From Leptospira adleri (GTDB taxonomy: Bacteria; Spirochaetota; Leptospiria; Leptospirales; Leptospiraceae): 23,413 bases of DNA. The stretch spans positions 1 to 23,413 of the forward strand of contig NZ_NPDU01000070.1 of the NCBI RefSeq assembly GCF_002811985.1, in the 5' to 3' direction. Below, in pieces: positions 1 through 7,313 of this stretch (its first letter is position 1; every line of letters starts with the position of its first letter). Position numbers and translations under genes: made by a program. Below the pieces are notes generated by a model. That model had not been told where the DNA came from, ran no database searches, and worked only from the letters and a program-made list of their open reading frames with translations.

Positions 1-341
1 ATGTGATCTTTCGTGAAACGGGACCGAATTCTTCTCTCATCCGTTACATGAGAGAGGTAAAGAAAAACACTGCGGGTCCGACTACAATCGTACAGGATTT
101 AAACGAAGATTTACCCGGAACCACGATCATGGTGATGGGAGATTTTAATTCTAAGTCGGCGAGTGACGATACAAGAACTCTCGTCTTGACGGAACTTTTG
201 GGATATACGAAAACGCTTTTTCCTTACGGAGCTGGTGGAGCTTTACGTTCCCGTTTAGGAATCGTTGAAAACTATAGCGTTCTTCAAATTCTCGCGGAAG
301 ACAAGTTCCGTGTCTTTACGAATGTTCCAGTAAGACTCTAA
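1..341 (+). CDS. C-terminal part of a virion protein, possibly major capsid (5' end outside window)
   Basis: The reading frame is open from the window edge to a TAA at 339-341, so the gene almost certainly begins upstream; a GTG at position 3 is the first possible start but has no ribosome binding site in view. About 112 residues are seen. They are mixed alpha/beta with no membrane segment and end in a compact hydrophobic strand (VFTNVPVRL). The gene sits upstream of a neck protein, tail terminator, sheath and tube, and a strong terminator follows its stop. That place is normally held by the major capsid protein or a head decoration protein, and a terminator just after it fits a highly expressed capsid gene. 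I do not recognise a diagnostic capsid motif in the visible part, so the identity rests mainly on context. Confidence 0.5.
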   Translation, partial: VIFRETGPNSSLIRYMREVKKNTAGPTTIVQDLNEDLPGTTIMVMGDFNSKSASDDTRTLVLTELLGYTKTLFPYGAGGALRSRLGIVENYSVLQILAEDKFRVFTNVPVRL

Positions 342-371
342 AGTCACCCCGAAAAACGTTTAGAAACATTC

Positions 372-400
372 AAAGGGGTAGAGTTTTCTACCCCTTTTTT
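372..400 (+). terminator. Rho-independent terminator after the first virion gene
   Basis: GGGGTAGA (375-382), loop GTTT, TCTACCCC (387-394), followed by six T residues; upstream AAA (372-374) extends the stem into the T tract. It ends 2 nt before the next start codon at 403, so downstream tail genes must be served by read-through or by a promoter overlapping this site. Confidence 0.9.
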
Positions 401-402
401 GT

Positions 403-1146
403 ATGAACTACGAACAACTCTTTGAACAAGGAAAATTTCCAAAAACCAGATTCGTTCTAAATCGAATCGCAAAAGCGACTCAAGAGGCGTGGACGAACAA
501 TACACTCGCCGCAAAACCTAGCTGGTGGGGAAGAATGGCAATGTCCAATCGTCCCGGAGGAGGGGGAGGAATTTTAATACGTCCTATTCCGGGAGGATTT
601 CAAGTATATCATCCGAATAAGGGAAAGTATAATTACATGGCGGTCATCGAACGAGGTAGAGGACGTTACGATATGCGTCCCTCACTTCTTGGTGGAAGTC
701 GAGCGAGAATGGGTGAGAACGGTCCTTATGTAATCGTTCCGATAACTAAAAATGAAAATGGAACTCGTGTTAGTCCAAAAAACAATTCAATCAATTCTGT
801 GATCATTAAAACCGGAACTTTCAAAGAGGAGAATGCTCACGGACAAATGGTAACAAGAAACCGTTACAAATACAGGCAAGATCCTGGCATGACTGGTAAA
901 GGAAACGTATTTGCAAGAGAACAAAAGTACAAAAATGGAACCGTTCAAAGATCCTTCGTAAAATTCGTCGTTGTTACCGAAAAAAGTCGCGACTTCTTTC
1001 AACCGGCGATTCCAGCTCAAAAAATTCTAGCAGGAATCAAAGAGGATGTGAAATCAGCGTTAAAATCTAAAACTCTAAAGCAAGCAGTCGCTTTAGATGC
1101 CAAAAATCTGATTTTAGACTTACTCAGTAAAAAAAAGAACCGATAA
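403..1146 (+). CDS. Putative neck / head-tail joining protein
   Basis: A 247-residue basic, soluble protein with no signal peptide or membrane segment. A glycine run lies near residues 52-56, and a central motif (IERGRGRYDMRPSLL, about residues 82-96) resembles the 'E-G-...-DM' segment of HK97 gp10-like neck or tail-completion proteins. The C-terminal third is lysine-rich. It lies between the putative capsid gene and the tail-terminator-like gene, where contractile phages encode head-tail joining proteins. The start is 3 nt downstream of a terminator U-tract and has no Shine-Dalgarno sequence, so translation must be weak, coupled or leaderless. The N-terminal 45 residues look genuine, so I keep the first ATG; an internal ATG near residue 45 is less likely. 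Function is inferred from position and a weak motif. Confidence 0.6.
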   Translation: MNYEQLFEQGKFPKTRFVLNRIAKATQEAWTNNTLAAKPSWWGRMAMSNRPGGGGGILIRPIPGGFQVYHPNKGKYNYMAVIERGRGRYDMRPSLLGGSRARMGENGPYVIVPITKNENGTRVSPKNNSINSVIIKTGTFKEENAHGQMVTRNRYKYRQDPGMTGKGNVFAREQKYKNGTVQRSFVKFVVVTEKSRDFFQPAIPAQKILAGIKEDVKSALKSKTLKQAVALDAKNLILDLLSKKKNR

Positions 1147-1172
1147 TCCGTTTCCGTTTAAGATCCGGATGA

Positions 1173-1949
1173 ATGGATATAAGTCTTCGGGAAGAAGAAG
1201 CTAGACAACAAGACGGACGCGATCGGGGGGCTATCCTAATCACGTATCCAGCTCCTCCGGAAGATACGGTTGTAGAATATTTTCGTAATTCCTTACCACT
1301 CACAGGCCTTGCACTACGAAACATTGATGTTCCTATCGAACACGGTCATCCGCTCTATCAAGAAGGAGTTTCGACGACTGGACCGAATACAAAATTTCCA
1401 AAGATTGGAATCGAATGCACAACGGATCGAAATACTCAATTTTTAGGATTAAACGAACATCACTTTAAGAATTCAGAATCTTTCCGAAAATATTTAACTA
1501 AGATTTCAGAACTACCTGAAAGCCAACGCCTTCCGACAAAGGCTTTCTTAGATGAATTTAGTCGAAAGAAAAATTTCCAACAACTTCAATACACCGTTGA
1601 ATCAGAGGTAGTCATTTGCGGGTTCGCGACAGGTAACGCCGGTCGAAACACAAATAAATGGATCTATGACGCCGCTCTTGCCGTGACAATGCTCATGGCT
1701 AATGATCTTCCCGTCCTTTATCCAGGACTAACTGTTTTTCTTCCCGAAGACACAGAACCTAATTTAAGCACCGCCGATTTCTCTGAACCTTTCTGGGGGT
1801 TTGAAATCAGAGTAAAACTCATTCAAACAAAATCAATTTTTCGAACCAAACCTTCATTCCTTTTTCCCGATATTAGCTCCTTCGATGTATTTTTATCGGG
1901 AAGCAAAACCCGACTGGAAGGCAACTTCGGGTTAGAGGATAATCCTTAA
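1173..1949 (+). CDS. Putative tail terminator / tail completion protein
   Basis: A 258-residue soluble protein of unrecognised family. The N-terminus is charged (REEEARQQDGRDRGA), a mid region includes a hydrophobic helix rich in small residues (about 165-175), and the C-terminal half contains alternating hydrophobic strands. It is placed directly before a small gene and the tail sheath; in myoviruses the tail terminator, which caps the tube and sheath at the neck, is normally the last gene before the sheath. Its stop overlaps the next start by one base (TAATG), indicating coupled translation. The ATG at 1173 lies 26 nt after the previous stop. The gene is clearly coding; the role is inferred from order alone. 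Confidence 0.55.
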   Translation: MDISLREEEARQQDGRDRGAILITYPAPPEDTVVEYFRNSLPLTGLALRNIDVPIEHGHPLYQEGVSTTGPNTKFPKIGIECTTDRNTQFLGLNEHHFKNSESFRKYLTKISELPESQRLPTKAFLDEFSRKKNFQQLQYTVESEVVICGFATGNAGRNTNKWIYDAALAVTMLMANDLPVLYPGLTVFLPEDTEPNLSTADFSEPFWGFEIRVKLIQTKSIFRTKPSFLFPDISSFDVFLSGSKTRLEGNFGLEDNP

Positions 1950-2167
1950 TGGAAGAAGACGTAAATTTGCAAAGGGGAAAAGTTGATTCAAAAGTTTTAA
2001 CTAAACCCAAAACAAATCAAACACCCCAAGAGTTTCTTCTCTTTAAAGAAAGAGAACTTGGAAGAACGATTACTCCCCGTTTCCGTGAATACTTTTTTCG
2101 TGAATTAAAAGCAAAGGGTAACAACTCCTTCGAGGAAATTTGGAGGGCTGTGAATCATGGGAACTAG
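1949..2167 (+). CDS. Small conserved-position tail protein, unknown function
   Basis: A 72-residue, highly charged protein. It overlaps the previous stop by one base and the sheath gene by 11 nt, so it belongs to a tightly coupled translational unit. No domain is recognised. The second half (FLLFKERELGRTITPRFREYFFREL) is predicted to be helical. A GGAGG in its 3' end, 10 nt before the sheath ATG, serves as the sheath ribosome binding site. Overlap on both sides and strong charge patterning argue that it is a real gene rather than a chance frame. Confidence 0.6.
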   Translation: MEEDVNLQRGKVDSKVLTKPKTNQTPQEFLLFKERELGRTITPRFREYFFRELKAKGNNSFEEIWRAVNHGN

Positions 2168-3965
2168 GGATGTAGAATTCTTAGGTCGCGGATACATCCA
2201 GCCAGGAGCGCGCGGAGCTTTCCGAGTTAAAGCTCAAAGTACAGGCATTTCTCCAGATCTAAATACTCTCGTACTAATTGGATCCGCAGACAACGGCTAC
2301 GACGCAGGGGACACAAGTCTCGAAATATCGAAACGAGTTTTAGAATTTAGCGGTGCCGACGAAGCGAAGTCGGTATTTTTTTCCGGCGATTTAGCAGACG
2401 CAGTTTCAAACGCATTCTCTCCTTCCAAAGATTCTCGTTTTACAGCTGGTCCCCAGCTTATCAAAGCTCTGAACATAAACCCAAACGTTTCTGCAAGTGC
2501 TACCGCCTCATCGATCGTTGCAACGGTTACGAATACCGTAAAAGCAATCGTTCCCGGTCCGAGAGGAAATCAAATTCGGTTTCGGGTAACGAACGGGGGA
2601 ACGATTATTCAAATCGGAGATAGTGACGGAATCGGAACTTCTTCTCCCTTAGAATCAAACGAATTACAAATTCAATATGTAGGCGACGGACAAAACGCAA
2701 TCCTATCTTTCGACGGGACTATACTCCGAGTAACCCTTTCGGGAACTGCTCCAACGGATGGGTCCGGAAACCTAACCGTTCCAATCAAAGACTATTCAAC
2801 ACTTGGAGAACTCGTCGGATATGTTTCGAGTCGTGTCGGTTATCAGATTATTCTTCTTTCGCAACCCGACCGGAAAACTGCAAACCTAGACTATCTTTCC
2901 CTTGCCGATGCTGTGGATGTAAAAACCGTTCCGGTCACGATGAAGTCGCTTCTTTTCCAGCAAGAGAGATTCTTCTTAGGAAACGGGCTTGCTCAAATTG
3001 TCGCAACTCCGGAAAGAAAACCACTCGCAGACATGGCGTCTTTTACCTATCTAAACGGTGGTTCAACGGGGATTGCAACCGCACAGGACTATATCGACGC
3101 AATCGATTTTGTTTTTGATACGGAAGTTTCCAAAGGTTTTTACGTCAACGTCTGCACTTCGATCCAATCAGTCGTGCTCTATCTTGCTGATAAACTAGCA
3201 TTCGGAAATTCACCCGACGGAGCCGATGAAAGATTTGGTGGGGCAGGACTCGACTTAACGAAATCAGTCGATGCAAGAATCGAAGACATCAAGTCTGCCA
3301 ATTCCGAATACATGGTTTTGGGGTTTTCTCCAATCACTCGTTACGCGGCGGACAAGATAACTTTAAAAACGTACCCCGGCTGGATGCTTGCGGTTTTGCA
3401 TAACGCAATCAAAGCATCCGGTAACGTAAGAGAAACCGCGACCTACAAAGACCTAAATATCGTAGACGCACCCGAAAAATTATCTAAGAACCAAATCAAA
3501 AAAATACTAAGAGCGGGTGGACTTGTCGTTACGAGAAAGCCAAATAACGGTGCGTTCAAGATCGAAATGAGTCTGACCTCATATCAGGCTCAAAACCTGA
3601 TTAAAAATCAAGCCTCGACCGTTTGCACAGCTCTTGCTCTCGTAAAGGACTTTAGAGAGTGGCTCGACGTAACCTTTATCGGCGAAGTACCTACAGATCC
3701 CGACGCACTTGGAACAAATCTTACTGACGCGGACATTCGGACCGCAGTAACACAACGTTTTCGTAATGTGTACATTACACAATACGGCTGGCTTACAAGA
3801 AACATCTACACAGGGGAACCCGCATTCGACGAGAAGTTCGATATTCGTCGTGATGGTGACGCCGTGTATTTCGTATTCCCTGACGGCAAGATAGTAAGTC
3901 CGATCAACTACATGTTCTTTCTAGTCAATTTGGACGTTATTCGCGGAACGAATAACGGAGGTTAA
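2157..3965 (+). CDS. Contractile tail sheath protein
   Basis: A 602-residue protein with the layout of a myovirus tail sheath: an N-terminal stretch (FRVKAQSTGISPDLNTLVLIG) leading into the conserved sheath fold, a variable inserted domain (roughly residues 100-240, rich in Thr, Ser and Gly), and a conserved C-terminal region with a long helix, a segment including DFREWLDVTFIGE, and a terminal strand pair used for sheath-sheath contacts. It polymerises around the tube and contracts to drive DNA injection. GGAGG lies 10 nt upstream of the ATG. The gene for the tube follows 2 nt later, the standard sheath-tube pair. Length is slightly above the usual 350-550 residues, consistent with an extra surface domain. 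Confidence 0.85.
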   Translation: MGTRDVEFLGRGYIQPGARGAFRVKAQSTGISPDLNTLVLIGSADNGYDAGDTSLEISKRVLEFSGADEAKSVFFSGDLADAVSNAFSPSKDSRFTAGPQLIKALNINPNVSASATASSIVATVTNTVKAIVPGPRGNQIRFRVTNGGTIIQIGDSDGIGTSSPLESNELQIQYVGDGQNAILSFDGTILRVTLSGTAPTDGSGNLTVPIKDYSTLGELVGYVSSRVGYQIILLSQPDRKTANLDYLSLADAVDVKTVPVTMKSLLFQQERFFLGNGLAQIVATPERKPLADMASFTYLNGGSTGIATAQDYIDAIDFVFDTEVSKGFYVNVCTSIQSVVLYLADKLAFGNSPDGADERFGGAGLDLTKSVDARIEDIKSANSEYMVLGFSPITRYAADKITLKTYPGWMLAVLHNAIKASGNVRETATYKDLNIVDAPEKLSKNQIKKILRAGGLVVTRKPNNGAFKIEMSLTSYQAQNLIKNQASTVCTALALVKDFREWLDVTFIGEVPTDPDALGTNLTDADIRTAVTQRFRNVYITQYGWLTRNIYTGEPAFDEKFDIRRDGDAVYFVFPDGKIVSPINYMFFLVNLDVIRGTNNGG

Positions 3966-3967
3966 AA

Positions 3968-4399
3968 ATGGCTAAGAGCGCACGGCCGAATCCGGCTGTT
4001 CTCACGGGTAACGACGCAATCGTTAAAATTAACGGTCAAGCAGTCGGTTTTATGAAATCGTTACGAGTGAACGTAAACAATAACGTTGAAAGAATTCAAG
4101 CACTCGGATACAGAAAACCAAGAGGTTTAAAGTCTCTTGCATGGCAAGGAACAGCATCGGGTGAGTTTCATATTCTGAGAACTCCTGTTGAAGGAGTCGT
4201 CGTAATTGATACGAATAGCGATGAACACGCCGACGATCTCTATGATATTTTAGTCATAGACAAAACTACCGGAAAACGTGTTGGTCTTCTCACAGGAGCC
4301 GTGAATACCGACGGTTTCGGATTAAATAATAACGAATTCTCCGGAAGAGAGATCGAATTCGAGTTAATGGATTGGGAGCCTATGGAAGCATTCAATTGA
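3968..4399 (+). CDS. Tail tube protein
   Basis: A 143-residue beta-rich protein with the typical features of a contractile-tail tube (XkdM/FII-like): an N-terminal strand with 'GNDAIVKINGQAVGFMKSLRV', a loop, then alternating strands ending in an acidic strand (GREIEFELMDWEPMEAF). Length matches the usual 140-170 residues. A strong Shine-Dalgarno sequence (GGAGG, 7 nt spacing) precedes the ATG, appropriate for a protein made in many copies. It is paired with the sheath gene. It is the last gene of this tail block before the inverted cargo operon, whereas in typical phages the chaperone gene would follow at once. Confidence 0.85.
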   Translation: MAKSARPNPAVLTGNDAIVKINGQAVGFMKSLRVNVNNNVERIQALGYRKPRGLKSLAWQGTASGEFHILRTPVEGVVVIDTNSDEHADDLYDILVIDKTTGKRVGLLTGAVNTDGFGLNNNEFSGREIEFELMDWEPMEAFN

Positions 4400-4439
4400 A
4401 AGAATTTTAAATGGTTCCCATAGTCTGCGATAATATGCT

Positions 4440-5804
4440 TCAGAGATGACAAATCCCGAACAGGAAACAGAGCAATATCCAATCCAAATCAGAAATTGGA
4501 CCCGGTTCAACCCTACCTGTGTTCTCACCACCATTATCAGTTGGAGGAGGTGGCGGCGGCGTTACTGGTGGATTTTTTGGAAGGTGCCAACCTAAGCTTT
4601 TGATTTTTGATGAAACGTGATAACCCCAAACAGTTAATCCAATCGCATTTGGATGAACAAGATCTCCCATCAGTGCGTCATTTGCGACCCATGGTTCTAA
4701 TGTAGAAGGGTTTACAAAAGCTTCCCAAAGACGAAGGTATTCCAATGTTAATCCTTGAGCTTGAAAATAAGGATTTCTACGAGCTTGAATTTCGGAATAT
4801 GCACCTTCCTGAATACCCATTAGAAACGAAGGCAATGTGCCTGCGGCGGCTTGATTTGCCGCAATCCAACAAAAATAGGCGGGAATTTGTCCATTGGCTG
4901 GAATTTTTGATCCAAAGCATGTGCCGCTTTGTTCTGGATTTAAAAGATAACCCGCCCCTGCTAAAGCGGCACCAGACATCATATCGGAAAGTGCAACAAC
5001 CCCTCCATAGGCAATCAACGCATTACTAAGAATCGGTTTCATTTCTGTTAGGGAATTTTTAAATTCTTGCTGACTTGATATTGAAAATCCTTGAAGGATT
5101 GCTTGATATTTATAATTTACGCCGTCAAAAGCGTATCCATTTTTTCCTGGCAAACCTCTTTGAGCTGACCATCCAACAGCCGGGTAATTACCAATGATTA
5201 AAACATTTTTCCTAACTTGATATAGCTTGGTAATTGCCTTTTCAATATTATTCAATGCTCGATTTATGTATTCTTGTGAATGCCATGGCATCATAACTAA
5301 CATTAGAAAATTTTGAAGATAATCATTACCACCAATTTCAAAAGCTACGTTAGGAGCTATTTTGTAATTTGGTTTGTTGGTTAGGCATGTCGTGATTTGA
5401 CTTAGCATAGCCTCGGAATTATCACCACCGTGTCCAAAGTTTTGGATGTCCCAAGAGGAGTCTGTTCCTAAGTAAAAATCCAAACTCGAAACTCCATAGA
5501 AAAGTCCTGGTGAAAATGATTTACCTGGATAATCGTTATTATGCATGATCGGTGCATAAAAAGCGGCCGCATTGATATCTTTAGGTACCGCATTGGCAAA
5601 GTCAATTCGACTGTCGCCATAGAAGGTGACCGTTGTTTTCGAATAATAAAGCGGGTTCGAAGGATCTGGTGTTGTTTGAATCGGATCATCAAATTTCCCC
5701 ACTGTATTACAATCAGGTACGTCTGGAATACCAAAAAAAGGTTGAGCCATTAAAGAAGAAGATATTAAGAACGTAAATATGGAAATCGCGTTTAGTAATT
5801 TCAT
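4440..5804 (-). CDS. Secreted SGNH/GDSL-family hydrolase (cargo gene)
   Basis: A 454-residue protein with a signal peptide (MKLLNAISIFTFLISSSLMA, cleavage after Ala20). SGNH blocks are visible: block I with GDS (nucleophile Ser65 in FYGDSRID), block II glycine in NFGHGGDNS (Gly124), block III GGND (Asn160), and block V DLVHPN (Asp381, His384). This predicts an exported serine esterase or lipase acting on acyl or acetyl esters of lipids or surface polysaccharide. The catalytic core is longer than the usual 200-250 residues because of an insert between blocks III and V. A proline run (412-421) leads to a hydrophobic C-terminus (DWILLCFLFG) that may anchor the protein. The start overlaps the upstream stop as ATGA, with GAGG upstream. 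It runs against the phage tail genes as the last gene of a three-gene operon. The substrate is unknown. Confidence 0.8.
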   Translation of the reverse strand: MKLLNAISIFTFLISSSLMAQPFFGIPDVPDCNTVGKFDDPIQTTPDPSNPLYYSKTTVTFYGDSRIDFANAVPKDINAAAFYAPIMHNNDYPGKSFSPGLFYGVSSLDFYLGTDSSWDIQNFGHGGDNSEAMLSQITTCLTNKPNYKIAPNVAFEIGGNDYLQNFLMLVMMPWHSQEYINRALNNIEKAITKLYQVRKNVLIIGNYPAVGWSAQRGLPGKNGYAFDGVNYKYQAILQGFSISSQQEFKNSLTEMKPILSNALIAYGGVVALSDMMSGAALAGAGYLLNPEQSGTCFGSKIPANGQIPAYFCWIAANQAAAGTLPSFLMGIQEGAYSEIQARRNPYFQAQGLTLEYLRLWEAFVNPSTLEPWVANDALMGDLVHPNAIGLTVWGYHVSSKIKSLGWHLPKNPPVTPPPPPPTDNGGENTGRVEPGPISDLDWILLCFLFGICHL

Positions 5805-6325
5805 GGAAGAGCCTCAAAAGTAATCGTCGCACAGGAAATATTCGGATACTGATCTGAATTCGGTTCTATTAGAATTAATACCTGTTGATTTGCAAAAGAA
5901 GGAATTGTGCAAGTTTGAGTTCCGCCTGAAACGTAATTCGAATATGTACCTTGGTTGCAAGAAACTAATGAATCAGTAGCACGAATATTTGGCCTTAGAC
6001 AGTTTTTAATTATCAAATTAACTCCACAGGCAGGATAATCTGCTGACAAAGTAAAAGAATACTTCAGTCCATTCGGACCGGTCGTCATACGATATCTTTT
6101 ACTATTTCCAGTGATTGAGACAGGTGCGCTGAGTGGTAGAATAGATGATTCGCTTGGATTTTGGCAGGCGGAATCATACGGCCCAGAGGAACCTAGAATT
6201 GTTTCAGACCAAATTACTAGTAAGCCCTCATTAATCCCTCCCTTATTTTCTTCCTGACAGGAGACAAATCCGAAAATAAGAATTGAAATACAAAAACTGA
6301 TAATAATTTTTTTGAACTTTTTCAT
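5801..6325 (-). CDS. Putative lipoprotein of the cargo operon
   Basis: A 174-residue protein starting with a lysine-rich n-region, a hydrophobic core (IIISFCISILIFGF) and a lipobox-like VSC with Cys23 followed by QEEN, typical of the relaxed spirochaetal lipobox. The mature part has five further cysteines (CQNPSE, ACGVN, KNCLRP, SCNQG, TCTIP and a late SCATI), suggesting disulphide bonds and an extracytoplasmic location. The fold appears beta-rich. The start has AAGGGG about 10 nt upstream. It is spaced 2 nt from the preceding gene and shares an ATGA overlap with the SGNH hydrolase, so the three are co-translated. No named family is recognised. Confidence 0.7.
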   Translation of the reverse strand: MKKFKKIIISFCISILIFGFVSCQEENKGGINEGLLVIWSETILGSSGPYDSACQNPSESSILPLSAPVSITGNSKRYRMTTGPNGLKYSFTLSADYPACGVNLIIKNCLRPNIRATDSLVSCNQGTYSNYVSGGTQTCTIPSFANQQVLILIEPNSDQYPNISCATITFEALP

Positions 6326-6327
6326 TT

Positions 6328-7011
6328 TTAAAGACCCCTTTTCGCCATTTCGTCGATCGCCGCTTTTCTAAGAGAAACTAGCCAAGCCAAATTCTTTTCT
6401 AAGATTTGTTTTTCCTGGTCCGGAAGCTCTGTTATATAATCTTGAAGATAAGAATAGGCAAAGATTCCTATAAAAGAATTTGATCTTAAATTAGTGAGTT
6501 GTAAAGTCGAAAGCTTTGGGACTTCTGTTAAAGCACTTCCATAATAAGAATTCATTTGGTTCAGTTTGGATTCATATCTTGCTTGTTGTTCTTCCGGCGT
6601 AAGAGTTTTAGGAGGAAGGGGAGTCCCATTTTTCCAAGCCTGAGCCTCTGCATCGATCTCGCCTGGAGAAAGTACAACGTATTGATTCAGTGAAGAAAAA
6701 TCGGATGTTGTCTTTTGAAGAGCTTCCGGCGTTAAAAGTTCTTGAGATTCTAAATTCTTTTCCAATTCCAATGTAGAATGAATTTCTTCATCACTTGGGA
6801 GATATTTTGCATTTGGATCGTAAGAATTTGAGTTAGAGGGAGAATTCTGATTTGAAGAATCTGGATTTCGGATCCCTAAGAGAAGAGGAGTTATTTTTTG
6901 AGTGAGTTGTTTTTTACGCAAACGGGGGTCTGGTGCAGTAAAGTCACCGCAATTCATTTGAAAGAGAAATAACGTTAAAAGAAAACTAGCTGACTTAGTA
7001 GAAATGCGCAT
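6328..7011 (-). CDS. Putative lipoprotein, first gene of the cargo operon
   Basis: A 227-residue protein. The frame extends upstream to a TTG at 7029, but the ATG at 7011 is preceded by AGGGA at good spacing and gives a proper lipoprotein signal peptide (MRISTKSASFLLTLFLFQMNC), so I choose it. Cys21 would be lipidated. The mature protein is hydrophilic, with a Ser/Asn/Pro-rich linker (around residues 45-65) followed by helical segments, and lacks other cysteines. It lies first in the operon with the second lipoprotein and the SGNH hydrolase. A TTGACA on the minus strand (7069-7064) lies upstream but lacks a well-spaced -10. Function unknown; a partner or surface anchor for the hydrolase is possible but not shown. 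Confidence 0.68.
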   Translation of the reverse strand: MRISTKSASFLLTLFLFQMNCGDFTAPDPRLRKKQLTQKITPLLLGIRNPDSSNQNSPSNSNSYDPNAKYLPSDEEIHSTLELEKNLESQELLTPEALQKTTSDFSSLNQYVVLSPGEIDAEAQAWKNGTPLPPKTLTPEEQQARYESKLNQMNSYYGSALTEVPKLSTLQLTNLRSNSFIGIFAYSYLQDYITELPDQEKQILEKNLAWLVSLRKAAIDEMAKRGL

Positions 7012-7313
7012 TCTGTCCCTATATTTCAAAAATATATCCCAAAGTCGGGCTTTGTGCGCTTTATGTCAAATTAATTGTCTTTAAAAAGTAGCCATATTTT
7101 TTTTGTTTCAAATACGAAAAAATAATCACTGACCTATCTATCGATTTCTCAGCGAATTTGATAGGGCCTATTTCATATTGCTTTATAATTTGATTGGCTC
7201 TTGTTTAGATTTTATTTTTGTTTAAGCAATATGAACTCATAATTCTAATCCGTTCACTTTTTGCGGATCAAAGTAATCTTCTCCGATATCGAACTAACTT
7301 AGATGATTGATGA
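7012..7313. other. AT-rich intergenic region between cargo operon and tail chaperone gene
   Basis: About 300 bp with no credible gene. It must contain the promoter of the leftward cargo operon and probably one for the rightward tail genes. Seen here: TTGACA on the minus strand (7069-7064) and TATATT (7036-7031), separated by 27 nt and so not a normal pair; and a perfect 12-bp inverted repeat (7172-7183 and 7224-7235). It is visibly richer in A+T than the tail genes on either side. Confidence 0.6.
7172..7235. repeat. Perfect 12-bp inverted repeat with 40-nt spacer
   Basis: TTCATATTGCTT at 7172-7183 and its exact complement AAGCAATATGAA at 7224-7235. The spacer is T-rich and includes TATAAT at 7184-7189. 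It could be an operator pair, a hairpin in the leader of the tail transcript, or a relic of the event that inserted the cargo operon. Confidence 0.75.

Noticed and set aside
3579..3805. Minus-strand open frames inside the sheath gene
   Set aside because: They lie opposite a clear sheath coding region, have Cys/Ser-rich unnatural composition and no ribosome binding site.
4745..5029. Plus-strand 94-residue frame inside the SGNH hydrolase gene
   Set aside because: Antisense to a gene with intact catalytic motifs; no recognisable protein features.
7031..7069. TTGACA and TATATT on the minus strand as a sigma-70 promoter for the cargo operon
   Set aside because: The 27-nt spacing is too long; each half may matter, but they do not form a normal promoter together.
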